From: Blastomussa wellsi
Taxonomy: Eukaryota; Cnidaria; Anthozoa; Scleractinia; Plerogyridae
Direction: 5' to 3'
Assembly: GCA_947652115.1 (NCBI GenBank)
Contig: OX393563.1
Location: 7,197,229 to 7,261,228 of the forward strand
Length of the DNA stretch: 64,000 bases
Below are positions 10,616-24,085 of this stretch, piece after piece (position 1 is the stretch's first letter; each line of letters opens with the position of its first letter). The translations under genes and the position numbers were made by a program. The notes under the pieces were generated by a model. The model saw only the letters and a program-made list of their open reading frames with translations. It was not told the origin of the DNA and made no database searches.

Positions 10616-13600
10616 GCGCGAAAGCTTCTTCCGAATAAGGGAGTGCGATCTCTCAGAAGTCGAATCAAATCGGAATATCATGCCATATCCTGCTGAATTG
10701 TCAAAATTAATGAAGTAATGATTGCGTTTTTCGAAATGTCACAGAAGAATACCAATTACGCGCGAACTGACTAAAACCATGCACTGGGCTCGGGATGACG
10801 CTATCCAGTGGAAAGAGGAGCCACAAAAAAGACCGCACTAAAAATTTAACGTAAGTTAAATTTATTCATCTGTATTAGTTTACGCACATCGTATTTTGGG
10901 TCCAAGGACGCCAAATTCGGTATTTTATGGCGCATTTCTCAGCTTGAATCTAGCCATTGTAGACATCAATGACCATCAGTAGACATCAGTAACCAGATCA
11001 AATGGCGTGTCGTGATATCATGCACGCTTTTGTCCGCCTATGATCCAAGTAATAAACGCTGTAGATTTCTGTTAATCATCAAGATTAGAGCTCCACTGAA
11101 AAATACTGGAATTGAGAAGAACAAGTATATTTTTCTCAGATGAAACACACATCAGGACACAACATTAGCCTAACAAACAATAAAACTCTAGGGCATGCTC
11201 GTCGGAAATTTTGAATTAAACCCCTAAAAGAGACCGATCTGGGCGTGGCCCAAGCTTTTTTTTTGACCCCTAAAAGAGACCATGAAAACTTTAATTCTAT
11301 GAATGGAGTAAATAAAACGAATTAGAAATGTAAATGTTAAGTATATATTTTTATATTTCTTCGCGTGCAACACTAAACGAGACCTTCACGGCTAAATATA
11401 ACGGTGTTTTGCCCAGAACACCCTAAGTGAGGCCAAAATCCGAAATTTACACCCCTAAGCCTTTCATATGCGAGTCCCCGCTCCCGGGCTCTATGTGTAT
11501 GCAAATTCCATACGCTCATGAAGATCCAACCTGCAGTACCAAATCACGCTGTCAGGCTCAAGGATTAGGTCGCAGCCAGTTGCTTTATGTACTCGATAGC
11601 GTTACCAATTTTCTCAATGTTCAGTCGCGCCAAGAGATCCACGGCATCAGAGATCATTTTCCCTTTCTTTATCAATGTCTAATCTCCGCCTCCCCGTCAA
11701 ACGGTTTCCACGTACGTATTGCCGTGAAGACGATAACAAATGATCCCTCGGGTACAGTACGGAGTTTTTTGGCCCACCACACCTCCTACCAGACTTGTAG
11801 CCGTAGTCGTAGCCACTTTTCAAAAGTGTACCATATATTTGCGTTTAAGCCAATAGCGCTGAAATCTCAAGTTTTTAATGATTTTGCATGATCTTTTAGG
11901 TGCTGGGTTCAATTTTTCGTTTCAATTGATTTTTAAATATTTGTTCCCAGTCCCCTGCTCGTTTAGAAAATGGCTAATAAATTCATTTTAATAATTTCTC
12001 GGGGGAGCATGCCCCCGACCCTCCTAGCTAGCTTACGCCTGCGGCGCGCGCTAAAAATGCCTACGATATTTGCATTTGCATTCGTTTTTAACAGCGAATC
12101 TGAATAAAAAATAAAACTCACCATGCCCCGACTAAAGGACGCCCAGTGGTGGGAGACACTGAGCGTAGCGCTCTGCAGTTTGTCCTTAATGTCCTTAATT
12201 AATACAGTAACGGATATAACGCATCACTCATTAGGATAGGAACTTAAATGGACCTCTGTCTAGGTCTTTTAATATGTTAACTGTGTCTAAGACAATTTTC
12301 TATGCAAAAAGCTATCTACTTTTAGGAAATAAAATTGGGCTCTCTGACTCACCCCCTCAGCCCTCCCTCTGTCTCATACCGACAGAAAAATGTTTGCCCG
12401 ATATATAAACAAGAATGAATACTCAAATCGAGGCAGGTTTCTTGGAACTATGACGTCATCTGATCATACTTAGAGTCTGCATAAATATCGTCGTTGTGTT
12501 TACGATAACACGAACTTCTGAGTTTCTTTACGAATGATAACAAGAATCAGTTTGATTCCACTGGAGGCTGTTGTATAGAAGTGTGATTTTAAATCGAAAG
12601 GTAAGAACAGTTGTCTAATTGGTCTTCCCTATCAAGGCTGTATATCAGCTTATTAAAGGTTGAGCGTGGTTAGGTTTAGTTAGATAAATTACTGGAAGAG
12701 ACCTTTGAGATAAACATGATTTAAAATATACTTGTACGAACCTCTAAACATTAACAGCCTGAACAGACTGACATCATGGTTATTTCCTTTGGCAGTGCAA
12801 GCCTCGAAACGGAAATGTTGACGAAGTCTATAAGCTTAAGATAACATACTCTTTTGCATGCAGGCGTCATGCACAAGATGTAGCTGGTACAGTTTAATAT
12901 TACCGCGTAACAGTTTCGAAACAGTTTACGTTGACACCTGCAGAATGTGTATACATTAACCAATTTGGAAAAGAAATATGTGACCGGCCCGTAGCATGAG
13001 TCGCTTCATCGGCATTTCTTAATTTGCAAACAAATAAAACGATATCGTGTTAGGGGTTTCCCCGAATGAAAATTATACAGGAAGTTGCTCGGCACACCGA
13101 TTCATGTGGCGCTAAAAATATTCAACACAAGCGTTACTTTCCTATGATAAGGTAATGCCTACCCAACTGAGCTAATCCGACAAACAGGAAATGTTTCTAT
13201 TTAAGGTGAAGGACATGTTTAGTTTCGATTTCTTTATCTTTTTCATTTTATTGTATTTTTCCTTTTCTTGTTTTGCTTTTTCACGAAAGTATTTTCACAA
13301 ATCATCACAAACTAGCAACAAATGTGGATCTATGCTCTTAGACGTGCCTAAATCTATATATTAAGAATGAATAACCTTAAAATAACTTGTAAAAACTTGT
13401 AACTTGCGAGTAAGCAATGTGCCAGTCAAATCGAAGCTTCAACAGGTTGGGGCAAAATAGCGTGTCAAAGATGATAAAAATGGCTATGAGCCGAACCAGA
13501 CTAATAACCTCCGAGTTGGAATCGAGTTAGGATTTCGAGTAGGATTTCAAGCTATTGTTTTAGGGGCTAGGGGCATTGTTCCTGTTGTTTGTTCTATTGT

Positions 13601-14638
13601 CCTCTAAATGCGTCGCAAGCCATTCACTTGAGAACTTACGAGAGCTGTTACCTCGCCCGAAACTAACCGCAAGCAAACATGAATGGAAGGGAACGGTTAA
13701 GTTTTACAATAGAACTAGCTACAAGCAAACATGAGTGTAACTAACTGCGAGCAACATTCGGCGTTCGACCTGATGCGTTCGCCGTTCTGCCAATTACCCT
13801 CGCCGACTCAAAATCCGATTGTACTTGAAATCCAACATGAAATCCTACTCGAAGGAAAGGTCCGTTTCGGTTCGTTTCGACAGGAATATTCTGGACCACC
13901 TCGATCTGGAGGTGGTCCACTTTTACCGATCGGACCGAAGTTTACCGTTCCAACTGGTTAGTTGCGTCACTTCAGCTCAGGGATGCAAAATGGAAAGGAC
14001 CGTTCCACCCGGTTAAATCAGAAAATGTCGCCCCATTTTGCAACAGTATCTCAGTTGGTCCAACTGGTCGGACTGAGGTGAATGGCAATCACCACCTAAC
14101 TCGAAACCAACCCGAATTCCAACTCGTTATGTAATTCGAAATCCTAACTCGGCAAATAGGTAACCTGCAAAAACGTTTAAAATTGTGGCCAGAACAAAAG
14201 CATCTTGTCCTCTGGCTACACGTTCCTCACTTTCACATTCGAGGTGACGTGCACTTCGAGCTGAATATATTTAATCTGTACATAACTCGTTCAGTTCAAA
14301 ATCGACTCACTTTAACACTTATTTTGACCAGGGATGAGAGGGTCAGTGTTCCAGGCCTAGCCGGGGTGCTGTTGGATTGGTTTTTGAAACAAAATGCGTT
14401 CTCTTACATCATTTCGCTACATTTATTTATTTTAAGGTAGTATTAAAACTCTAACAGAAAGAAGGAGTGAAATTGGCCTTCTCCCGAGAACTTTATTATT
14501 TGTCAGACCCTGATACACAGTATTCTACACGACGAGTAGCGAGTCGGGTAAACAACTTAACTTTAAATTAGCATAAAACCCTGACGATCTGACACTTCTT
14601 AAAATGTCCAATTTCTTTCTGATCTCCCGACTTAAGTT
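10616..14638. other. gene-free, repeat-rich spacer
   Basis: No coding exon is supported in 4 kb. A dispersed repeat at 11180-11480 carries CCCCTAAAAGAGACC twice, and a reversed GGGGGAGCATGCCCCC motif lies near 12002. Between 13510 and 14155 are CGAGTTAGGATTTCGAG and, inverted, CGAAATCCTAACTCGG, which may be ends of a decayed foldback element. ORFs at 11427-11891 and 14183-14440 lie in repeat-like sequence and show no domain. Confidence 0.4.
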
Positions 14639-17600
14639 ATGGCATCGTCAAGCACATCAGGAACAATCGGACAATTGGCAAAACCGGAGTACAGAAACTG
14701 GCTTGCACTCGGTCATGCCTTAACAACAGAGATGTGTCAAGGCCTTCGTCCGTTCATTACCCGAGAGATGGAAGCCTTTTATAGGATCATATCGGCACGA
14801 GCTGGACGGCCCTGCAAGTGTGCCCATGTCCCGAGAAGAAGACCAAACGAGTACCACGACATGAGCACCTGCGCATGGGCTAACATCCTAGAAGCTCATC
14901 ACCACCGAAACAAACCGAGCTGGAAACAAAGTGATTCTGCCAAATGGATGGATCCAATCCAAGGTCCCTGGGAAATAGCCAAACTCTTTCTTCCTGATTT
15001 GGGAGGACATGCGGATATAAAGAGTGCAGACGACATGGACATCACTGGTATCTTAAACCTGATGTACTGGTGCAATCATTTTACGATTCCCCAGCCCTTG
15101 ATCAAGGACGTCCGTGAAACACGAAACAACAAGTGGGTGCATGTGCCGAATCTAGAGTTGACCGATGCTGACAAGAAGGTCGCCTTTGATGCGATTGAAA
15201 ATCTGCTTAAGCATCCCAACATAGCTCATGACCCTGACGTCCAGCAAGCTCTTAATAAAATTGGCAAAATTAAGTGTGTTTCAGACTTGCACAGTATGGA
15301 GGCCCGGGTGTTGGCGGACTTTAAAGAAGTTATTACAAAGGAGCTTTCAAATGTTAATACCGATTTGGCTAAGTTGAGGGAAGAGTCAATTAGAAACGAA
15401 CTGCAACAAAGCCAGCTCAAACAACAGCAGGAGATTATGGTAAAACAACTGGAAGACCTGAATTGGCAAAGAAAACATGTAGGTAGCAAATTGTGGCTTA
15501 GTTTCTGTTGTTTGTTTGGAAACCTGGCAGGACACGTTAAAGGCATAAGAAAAAGCCACGCTGTTACCTGGTTGATGGTGTTGTTACTCTGTCACTGCTA
15601 TGTCATTTTGGATGATTCTTTTGGCAGAGATGGTAAGTAATTAACATTTTACGATATGCGTTCGTTTTATTATCAGGAGCCCGTGATCACAAATGGCCGT
15701 CTCACTGGACGCTGGTTCAGAAAATTTTCAAGAAATATTTTTTGAATGAGAATTCGATGATCAGTTCATAATGTAATATAAAACGGGCATTAGAGATTTT
15801 ATGAAAGTTAAAACAATGAGATGATGAACTAACATTTTTAAGTGAAATAAAAATGATTAGGTACTGAATCACAGAGAAATATTAATTGGTTCATGCTTAA
15901 CGTGGCCCATCGAATTATGGTGGACGCGGGACGTTTGGAGAGCACGAAAGAAGCGTTAGAGTTACTCGAAGTGATAGTTGAGAGCAACTCTAGCTTCTTG
16001 ACTTCTAAACTTCCTAACTGCACCATAACTAGTTGCATGTGAAACGTCCTGAATTTTTGTCCACAGAAGCCGCCATCCTTCTCTTATCACCAATGATTAC
16101 AGCCTCTGTGAACTTCCAATGTGAAGCTCTACCTTTCACAGACATTCCGTGGAGACTTTTTGATTCCTCCTGTATTTTGCAGGCTAACAATCGGAAATAA
16201 GTACTGCGCGTGCTCAAAACATCGAAACCTCCAAAGTCTTGATACTTGGTACTGTTTAAAGGCGTTACGTCACCATATTTCGAGCCATGTTTGAGATGAG
16301 CTAAATTGCCATTTAAATGTAGGAAATCCCTAAAGAAAAACACCAAAGAGGTGATACTAAACCAAAAAGCAACAAGGATGGTCAAGGATGGAGAAGACTG
16401 AGACGGATTACAAACGCCGAGTTTCAAAAATTTAGGCTAACAAACCATGACCTTGCTCCTTTAATAGGTCGCAGCCTCTGGGGAGAAGAATTTTATTACG
16501 TCTTGAAAGTGAAAAAATAGGTCAGTGGTACTTGCCAGCTACGACGTAACTTCTTCTCACGTACTATTTGAAAAACATCGATTTTACTCTTGGGCCAAAC
16601 GAAAATGAGTGTACCCATGAATCCAAACTCTCGCACTCGCCCAGTTAACAACTTTTGTCCGTTGCCTGATATTTGATATTTTACTCCCCTGCGTCCCACC
16701 CTTTATAGTTGACCAAGCACGAGTCAATGGCAACTCTCGCCAATTCTCGGGGGCTCTCAATCACATTTGGCCCAGTGTGTTTAAATGAAGAGTTTTGCAA
16801 ATAATACAAGTTTATGTTTTTTTATAGGATGTTCCATTCAGGTGTATGGTGATCAATTGAAGCTGAAATATTTCGACTTCAGTGATTTCATTAATTCATC
16901 CAGAGCAGAATTCATTGGTCGTCAATGGTTGTACCAGGAAATGGAAAGTGTCTTAGAACACACTAACAAGCGTGGTATTTTAATAACTGGAAATCCAGGC
17001 TTTGGAAAGTCCGCTTTTTTAAGCCATTTACTTTGTTCGAGAACATCCAGCCCACTTATCCATGACAGAATTCTCGGGTACCACTTCTGCATGCACTTCG
17101 ACAAAGGGACGCAGAGCGGTGCCAAGTTTGTTGGAAACCTTGCAAATATGATCGCCTGGAAAATCAGTGAATACCGTGAAGTCATTTTGACTGATTCGTT
17201 TGTCAAAAGAGTGCTGTATAAGGATTGTCCCCAAGATCCAGAGTGGTGTTTTGAGCAGGGAATCCTTACACCTTTGAAAAAACTTCCGCAGCAGCCCATA
17301 GAACCATGGTATGTTGTCATTGATGCCTTGGATGAATGTGCGAACGACAAAGCAGAAATTCTCAACGTGCTTAAATCTAAGCTTCCTCGACTCCCCAAGT
17401 GGCTAAAACTAATTATTAGTTCACGGAATATAAGCAGCATCACTGCAAGCCTAGATAGTCTTCATAGAGTAGAGCTACGATCGGACGATGAAAGAAATCG
17501 TGACGATATTGACACATATCTATCCCTTAAGGTGTTTTCATTTAAAGAATCCATTGTCTATAGGATTAAGACAGCCCTTAAAATCACGGACAATGATGAA

Positions 17601-20600
17601 CCGACTCAAAATATTGTTTCAATCTTAGCCGAAAAAAGTCAGGGGAACTTTCAGTTTGTCAAAGTTGTGCTGGATTTGTGGCTGGCATCGACAGAAAGTG
17701 TTACATGGGAAACTTTACCTAAGACCCTCGACAGTTCTTATCAGTTGTACTTTGAAAGAAAGTATGGCACCCCCGAATCGTTTCAATCTCTGCGCCAAAT
17801 TTTCGAAGTCTTAGTTGCAGCGTATACACCCCTCACCCTGGATGAAATGCATTCAATATTCAGCCTTGATAATCCAACTCTTGATCTTGAGTACGAATTT
17901 ATGCCTAAACTTGATCAGGTGTCATTGTTCTTGTGGCATGGATCGGGAGACGGTCTTATTCGAATTTATCACGCTTCCTTGTCTGAGTGGCTAACCAGTG
18001 AGGAAAACAAAGGAAAGTCTTACTACATCAAGAAACAAAATGGACATAACTGCCTTGCAAAATACTATCTTCAGAAGGCGGAGAAAAATCGTTCACCACT
18101 TAAACCCGGTGAAGCTTTTCACCTAGCGAGCCATATTGTTGAAGGGGGTCTGGATGAATTTATGGTGCAACAATTTCTGTCACTTTCTTCAGACCACATT
18201 AATACCACTGACCCTGTGACCCGAACAACGGCACTTCACTATAGTTCAAGTTCGTCTAATGCAGATGTGACAAAGCTTTTGGTACACCATTTCTGCAATG
18301 TTGACTGCTTAGACAACGACCATCGCTCACCATCTTTTGTTGCGGCAACTTCAGGACGCTTACATAACTTGCAAATATTGTTTGAAAGAGGGGCTAACCT
18401 AAACCACACGTCTGCACATCTAGATGTCGAAATTGTTTCTCATTCCCAAGATCCTGTCATTGAATGCAAAAGGAAGTTGTGTGAGTATTCACTACTACAC
18501 ACAGCCGCTCAACAAGGTAATATCGATGTGGTAAGATTTCTTATTCGACACAAAGTGAATATAAAGAAGACAACTGGAGCCAACAATACTGCCATACAGT
18601 TAGCAGCAGCAAACGGGCACCTTGAGACCGTCCAGACTCTCAAGAGAGCTGGTGAAGTTCTGGATGGCATGTCACTACATCACGCCGCTGCTGAGGGCCA
18701 CAACAATGTGGTGCAGTATCTGCTGAGAGAGGGAATGAAGGACTCTTGCGTCCACGAAATTCCTTCCTCTATGCTTTACGATCAAGAGGACATCGAACTG
18801 AAAGCCGCTAAAGTACGTTTGTATGATAACCGTCATCTTTATTTGCGTGAAACAGCTCTTCATGCGGCAGTCGGAAAAGGGCATCTTCCCGTAATTAAGT
18901 CACTGCTAAATGAAGACCAAACTGCTATCCACTGCCCAAATTCCGCAGGAAGACACCCCTTGCACGAGGCTGTAAGCGTCAATAAATATGACACACTAAA
19001 ACTGCTGTTAGCTCTTGGGGCGAATGCTGATGCGCAATGCGACAGTAAAAACTCATCATCAAGCATCGCGCCCTTTATATCGGGAAAGTTCGCTCAAACG
19101 CATTGTTCGTGCGGGTTTACTTCTCTGCATATCGCTGCTATACAAGGCTATCATAGCGCGGCGAAGCTGCTTATCGAGTACAAAGCGGATGTTAATGCAT
19201 CAGACTGCAATGGTTCGACCCCTCTTCATGTCGCCTCCTGCCAAGACATGCCGTCCCTCGTGTCCCTTCTTGTTAACAGTGGAGCAGATATCAATGCAAG
19301 AAGCCAGAATGGTTCGACACCCCTTCACAGCGCAGCGTCATGTTTCACAAAGAGAGTTTACTCGTCTTTGATTGATCTGGGCTGCGATATCCTAGCTACT
19401 GATTGCGAAGGGATGACAGCATTACACTATGTTGTCAAAGATGTAACTTACGTTGGATTTGAGTATTTTGTTGATTTGTATGTAAACAATCCAAAGGGTT
19501 GGATAGAAGAGAACCACAAAGGCAATTCTCAGCAGACGAGTATGAGAAATTTGGATTTACAGTATCCTTGGTTAAATGCGTTAATCAAGCTTATTGAGAG
19601 TATTGCCAAATCAGAAAGAGCAAGAAAATCTAACATTTTACAAATGGAAGATAAGAGGAATCGAACTGTCTTTCACAAGATAGAGGAGATAACCAATATG
19701 TCTTCTCAATTAACCGGAAGCAGTAGAACCAGTGGTAGCCTATTGGTACTATCATTAACTCCTTTTATTTTTGCCTATGATATCACCATCTCCGAAACGG
19801 TAAGGAGCCAAGTTGTAGCTTTAAACAAGCCATACGAACAGGCTTCAATTTCAAGGGCTTTAACGAAAATTTTATCGAGAACGTATACATCCACATTTAC
19901 GAAGTTAAACTGTTCACGTTTGTTAAACGTTGTGAGTCTTAGTTTTGTTAAAACAGCAAACAGCATGTTACAAGCTGGTGTGGATGTTAACTGTCGGGAT
20001 GCGTCTGGATTAACTCCTCTTCTAGTTTATTTACGCACAGGGGGCCGACACATGTCCAAAGTCCTGGTAAAACATAACGTAGAGGTTGAAATTATGTGTG
20101 GAGAGCCCTTTAGAATGTCTGCTTTCCACTTAGCCTCGTATCACAAACTGCATTACCTCCATTACGTTTACGATTTTTTAATGGGGAGTGAAAATTGGCA
20201 AAAATATTTGCAAACAGAAAATGCAATTTTTGACTATTTCGTGGACAGATACGACGAAGAAAACAACAATGGAAACGTTGAAACTATTAAAACTGGAGAT
20301 GGACCATTGACAACAGCGATTCTGTCTCATTTTAACGGAAGTAAAGTTGTCGATGAATGCTTTGATGCGGAGGGTTATAACGCCTTCCACAGAGCCGCTC
20401 AGGGAGCAAATCTGGTCGCTATCAAAAAATTCCTATCTTGGGGAGCTAACCCCTTTTTAGAAACAACAGATGGGTATTCTCCTTTATGGCTGTCAATATT
20501 ATATGCGGTAAAATACAGACCCTTCTTGAATTTTGATAGACCCAGTGTACTAACATCACTGGAAGTGGAACTGGCTTCATTTACGGCGTCTGCTATTTTG

Positions 20601-21842
20601 GGCCATCTTCTTCAGAACGGTACGGGACCGCTGGATGTTGGCTGTAATCAAAGTCACCCACGTCTAACCATTTACCATGTTGCTGCTACCCGGGGAATGT
20701 GGCAATTCATCGCATATTTGCTTTCCAGTAAAGAAGTTATTGGTATTGATGTAAACTGTCCAAACAAAGATGGAATTACCCCAATGTACTTGGCAAAGTT
20801 CATCGGTGGCGACTCTTGTGAGTGGCACAGTCCATGGTGCAAAGTCGTTGACATAATCAAGAGCTTTGGTGGAATTCTCCAATATCCCCCTTTGGAAACG
20901 GAATACTTTCTCATCTTCAATGTATTTTTTGGAAGGAATCCCAGCGCGTTGTTTCTTGAGCTTGCTGAACATGAAATATTGACTCTCCAGAAAGAATGCG
21001 GACGAGATGAATGCCGAGGATATAAAGCCAGTAATGTCAATATTTTTAGAACATCTGACGAACTTGATAGAGTTCATATCGATTACCAAAAGAAGGTGGA
21101 CAAATGCTCCACATATGAGGAAAATTGTCCATCTGACATAAAGACAGGTTTACCACATTTTATGTTTGTGGTCTTCGTACTTGACCGCCAACAGGCTCTA
21201 AAGTTCAGCTTCTTTCACATAAGAAATTCTTTTGTCACTTTTGTAGACAACGAGATCAAACGGCTGAAGAGCGTTCTGTTTACTGCAACGAGACCTCATG
21301 CAGAAATGCCATGCAAAGATGCTTCAAAAAACTACAAACCACCAACAGAAAGAATTGATATGTGTTCCCAGTTCCATAAACAAGACCTAGAAAGTGTCCT
21401 TCACAAGTGGTATCGTATTTACAAAGAAAGTTTTGATCTGGTTATGAAAAATTCAGACGAAGTGAAATCATCCATGCCTATCAATGGGAAACTCCCACGC
21501 TTTTTGGCAAAGATGAATTTTGCATTAAATAACTACGATAACATGTTAAGCTGTGATTGGCAAGCAGTTGCAATCAAGTACGTACAGCTTAGTTTTTTAG
21601 TCCGTAACTTGAACTTCTGGATTCAAGCTGTACACGAAACGTCAACAGTGCCCAGCGTATCCGATTTTCTATCGAATAGGATCGAAAATGTTATTCTTCA
21701 ACATTCAGAGGAATCACTTAAACTCGTGTTAAAGCTTGCGTCAGGAGAGCTTTCTGAAAGGTATAATTATCTAAGAATTTTGAAATTCACAAAGCCGCCC
21801 ATGTGGCATGAAACGTTTTCTGGTAAAGGGAACTTTGGTTGA
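14639..21842 (+). CDS. HEPN(DZIP3-like)-TM-STAND NTPase-ankyrin protein (NLR-like)
   Basis: Two exons join in phase: 14639-15632 (donor G|GTAAGT) and 16828-21842 (acceptor TTTATAG|GA), giving about 2,002 residues. Residues 15-215 resemble the HEPN domain of DZIP3-like proteins, with RN near 162 and His168 (an Rx5H motif) fitting the HEPN RNase signature. A Gln/Lys-rich coiled coil follows at about 228-277 and one membrane segment at about 307-324. The second exon begins a TANC-like STAND NTPase: EFIGRQWL, Walker A GNPGFGKS (about 386-393) and Walker B VVIDALDEC (about 493-501). From about residue 800 a long series of ankyrin repeats follows (TALHYS, LLHTAAQQGN, TPLHVAS, TPLHSAA and others), degenerating toward the C-terminus. 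By analogy with NLR/STAND proteins the ankyrins would sense, the NTPase switch and the HEPN act as effector; that is inference. If the introns differ, the two exons could be separate genes. Confidence 0.82.
16256..16464. mobile_element. TTAA-flanked MITE (piggyBac-type), intron copy 1
   Basis: A 209-bp element bounded by TTAA on both sides, starting TTAAAGGCGTTACGTCAC and ending CCTTGCTCCTTTAA, inside the intron of the HEPN-STAND gene. Its interior (AAACACCAAAGAGGT, CAAGGATGG, GGCGGATTACAAA-like text) is shared with the element at 57868-58110. The TTAA target and short inverted ends fit non-autonomous piggyBac elements. A 132-codon minus ORF here is repeat sequence, not a gene. Confidence 0.7.
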
Positions 21843-22451
21843 AGATCTTGGAAATGTGTATTTCCGATCAATTCTTCGTAAACGAGAAGTGTAATCGGAC
21901 TGTGAGTTCCTTCAGTTTGTTAAGGAATTTGAGGAGACGACTATTTTCTTTAGTTACAGCCAGTGGGCAAAGATTTTTTGGAGGAAACAAGAAATATCTT
22001 GGGACATTTTGACGCTTTCAAGCGCTTTTCCAAAGTTCTCGTACCCATTTGTATACATATACTAATATACAGTGTATATTAGTATATATTTTTTGTACGT
22101 GTGTTCTCGATTCATCTTTGGAGTTTACGAAAGAATTTAACAGTTTAAAATATTCTGCCAAGGGAACATAATGTGCATTCTAAAAATAACGGCAGTGTAC
22201 CTAATCCAGTTAAATGTAGTTGGAAGAAAATTGGAGTTTTCAGACATGCAAAGTCGTCTCCTTCATTTGTTCGGTGCGTCGATTAGTGTGCCGTTAAACC
22301 TGGTAGGTTCGCAGTGTGTCTAGTGCTTTGTCATCAAAAGCACTTGTTTTAATTCACATAACGGGAGACTGACATTATTTCCTTATGTATGTGTTGCTTT
22401 TCTTACAGGCTAGGTCCAGTGTATGTTCGCTCTTCCAAATTTCAAGTATAC
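21843..22451. other. 3' flank of the HEPN-STAND-ankyrin gene
   Basis: Probably 3' UTR and intergenic sequence. A perfect small hairpin, ATATACTAATATAC with its complement, lies at about 22056-22089. No further coding exon is evident. Confidence 0.35.
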
Positions 22452-22883
22452 GCCGCGGCAAGAGAGGATAAAGGGTAAGAGAGGTAATCTCCCATATGGG
22501 CCCTATTCCTAAGGTAATCCGTCTCAAGTTATTTTTAGAACGCACTCATTCTCGCGCGTACAATATTTCCACGACAGACGACTCTTTTTCCATCGTCGTT
22601 TTCCAGTGTCACTTGGTGAAGAAACTTTCTTGTTTTCGTCTACAAAACATATCTCTAAGTCTTCCCACATTTTATTTGAGGTCGCCTCGCACAATACGCG
22701 AGAGTTTTGCGTGGATGATCTGCGTGGGCTACCTACGTCATCAAAGTTCGCGCCATATGATTGGCTGTTTACTGATCCCTTTGGGATAGGGTGATCTAAA
22801 AATAACTTGAGACGGATTACCTTAGGAATAGGGCCCATATGGGGGATGACCTCTCTTACCTTTTATCCTCTCTTGGCCGCGGC
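22452..22883. mobile_element. MITE with long terminal inverted repeats
   Basis: Arms 22452-22539 and 22795-22883 are near-identical inverted copies of about 88 bp; both contain GCCCTATTCCTAAGG and AATCCGTCTCAAGTTATT in opposite orientation. Both outer edges carry CCGCGG. The interior of about 255 bp has no transposase. The several 60-100 codon ORFs here come from the arms. The very low divergence between arms suggests recent insertion or gene conversion. Confidence 0.8.
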
Positions 22884-23874
22884 TAGTAAAATTCTAGACT
22901 TGCCCCAAGTTGCTCGATTTTTCTTTGTATTGATGGACACGGTAGAGTTAGTTGAAAAAGATCATTTTGAAATCGCGCGCGAAAAGACAAAATCAAATCA
23001 AGCGCGAGAACATCGCGGAACGCACGAATGGCTCTTCCGTGCCGCCATTTTCATTTTCAAGCCAGCGCGCGCCCTCCATATCCAGCGGTCTCCCTCGCCA
23101 TTTTAATTCAGACCCCTCCCCGAAGCTAATCAAACGAGCGACTTGGAGCAAGTCTAGTAAAATTCCTTCGGAGTCTATTCGCCTGGTCGCTAACGATCAC
23201 AGTCGTGCATTTCAGTATAATAACTGGTGCAATGGCTATTGATCGAGAGATCAAGTGATCTAAATGACTAACCCTTGGCGAGTTACTTGGATTTTAGTAT
23301 TTATGGCGGTATCTTATAAGGTACTGGGAACTCCTTTTTACGATTTTGATTGGCAAAACCAATATTGCCCGCGGTCTAAATTTCTCATCTAGACCGTCCG
23401 GCATCTGGACTGGTTGCATTCTGCGTGTACGAAAATTAAGAAAAAAACATGGATTTGTTGCTATTAAAAATTCTAAATAAATGATCCAAAAACCTTGACC
23501 AAAAAAGGTGAAGAGAACGAGCACACTAAATTTAAATTCCGCGTATCGCCGTTCGCAAGCAACTTGATGTCAGCGAGCACAAAGCGGCTAAATTTTGTTT
23601 GGCCATATTATAAATAGAAACTTATTAACCGAGCTTAGTCGGTCTGTATGGGAGAATCTTGACCTCGGTGAAGATTCTCCCATACAGGCGTCCTACTTAA
23701 CCCTTTCGCGCATGGTGTTATCCCAGTCAACGTTTGGAGCCTCACACAGAACCACTTGTGACGTCATGAATTTCAAAGTCAGTAGGTTGTCTTGATAAGT
23801 AGCTTACACGGGAGGGAGAGAAGTTTACATACGTGTATCCATTTTGAATATCGGCCCGAGTTTTCTATGAGCGA

Positions 23875-23910
<36 letters not shown>

Positions 23911-24085
23911 ATAAAAAACGAGGACGAGTAGTCTAATTGTTTAAGTAGAAACTCTAAAGGTTTGCATCCCAAAAGCTAACAGATTATGTATTTTTAAGCC
24001 AAAAATAAAGAAAAAATCTTGCCTTCAAAGAGCAAGGCGCGCGCGACCGTTTTCTATCGGCGATGCCGTGCCATTCGTGAAATGG
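22884..24085. other. intergenic with short hairpins
   Basis: No gene. A perfect inverted repeat (CTGTATGGGAGAATCTT against its complement) lies at about 23644-23688, and another (ATGAGCGAATAGTCAAC against GTTGACTATCGCTCAT) at about 23867-23913. These look like small foldback elements. Confidence 0.45.

Noticed and set aside
11427..11891. 154-residue plus-strand ORF
   Set aside because: It lies in dispersed-repeat sequence with no motif or splice context to support it.
16029..16427. Minus-strand 132-residue ORF with a hydrophobic segment
   Set aside because: It is translated from a MITE within an intron, and the same DNA recurs non-coding at 57.9 kb.
20664..21089. Minus-strand ORFs of 122-141 residues inside the ankyrin exon
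   Set aside because: They are antisense shadows of a strongly supported coding exon and show no domain.
22496..23242. Cluster of 60-100 residue ORFs on both strands
   Set aside because: They begin with the same residues in both directions because they read the inverted arms of a MITE.
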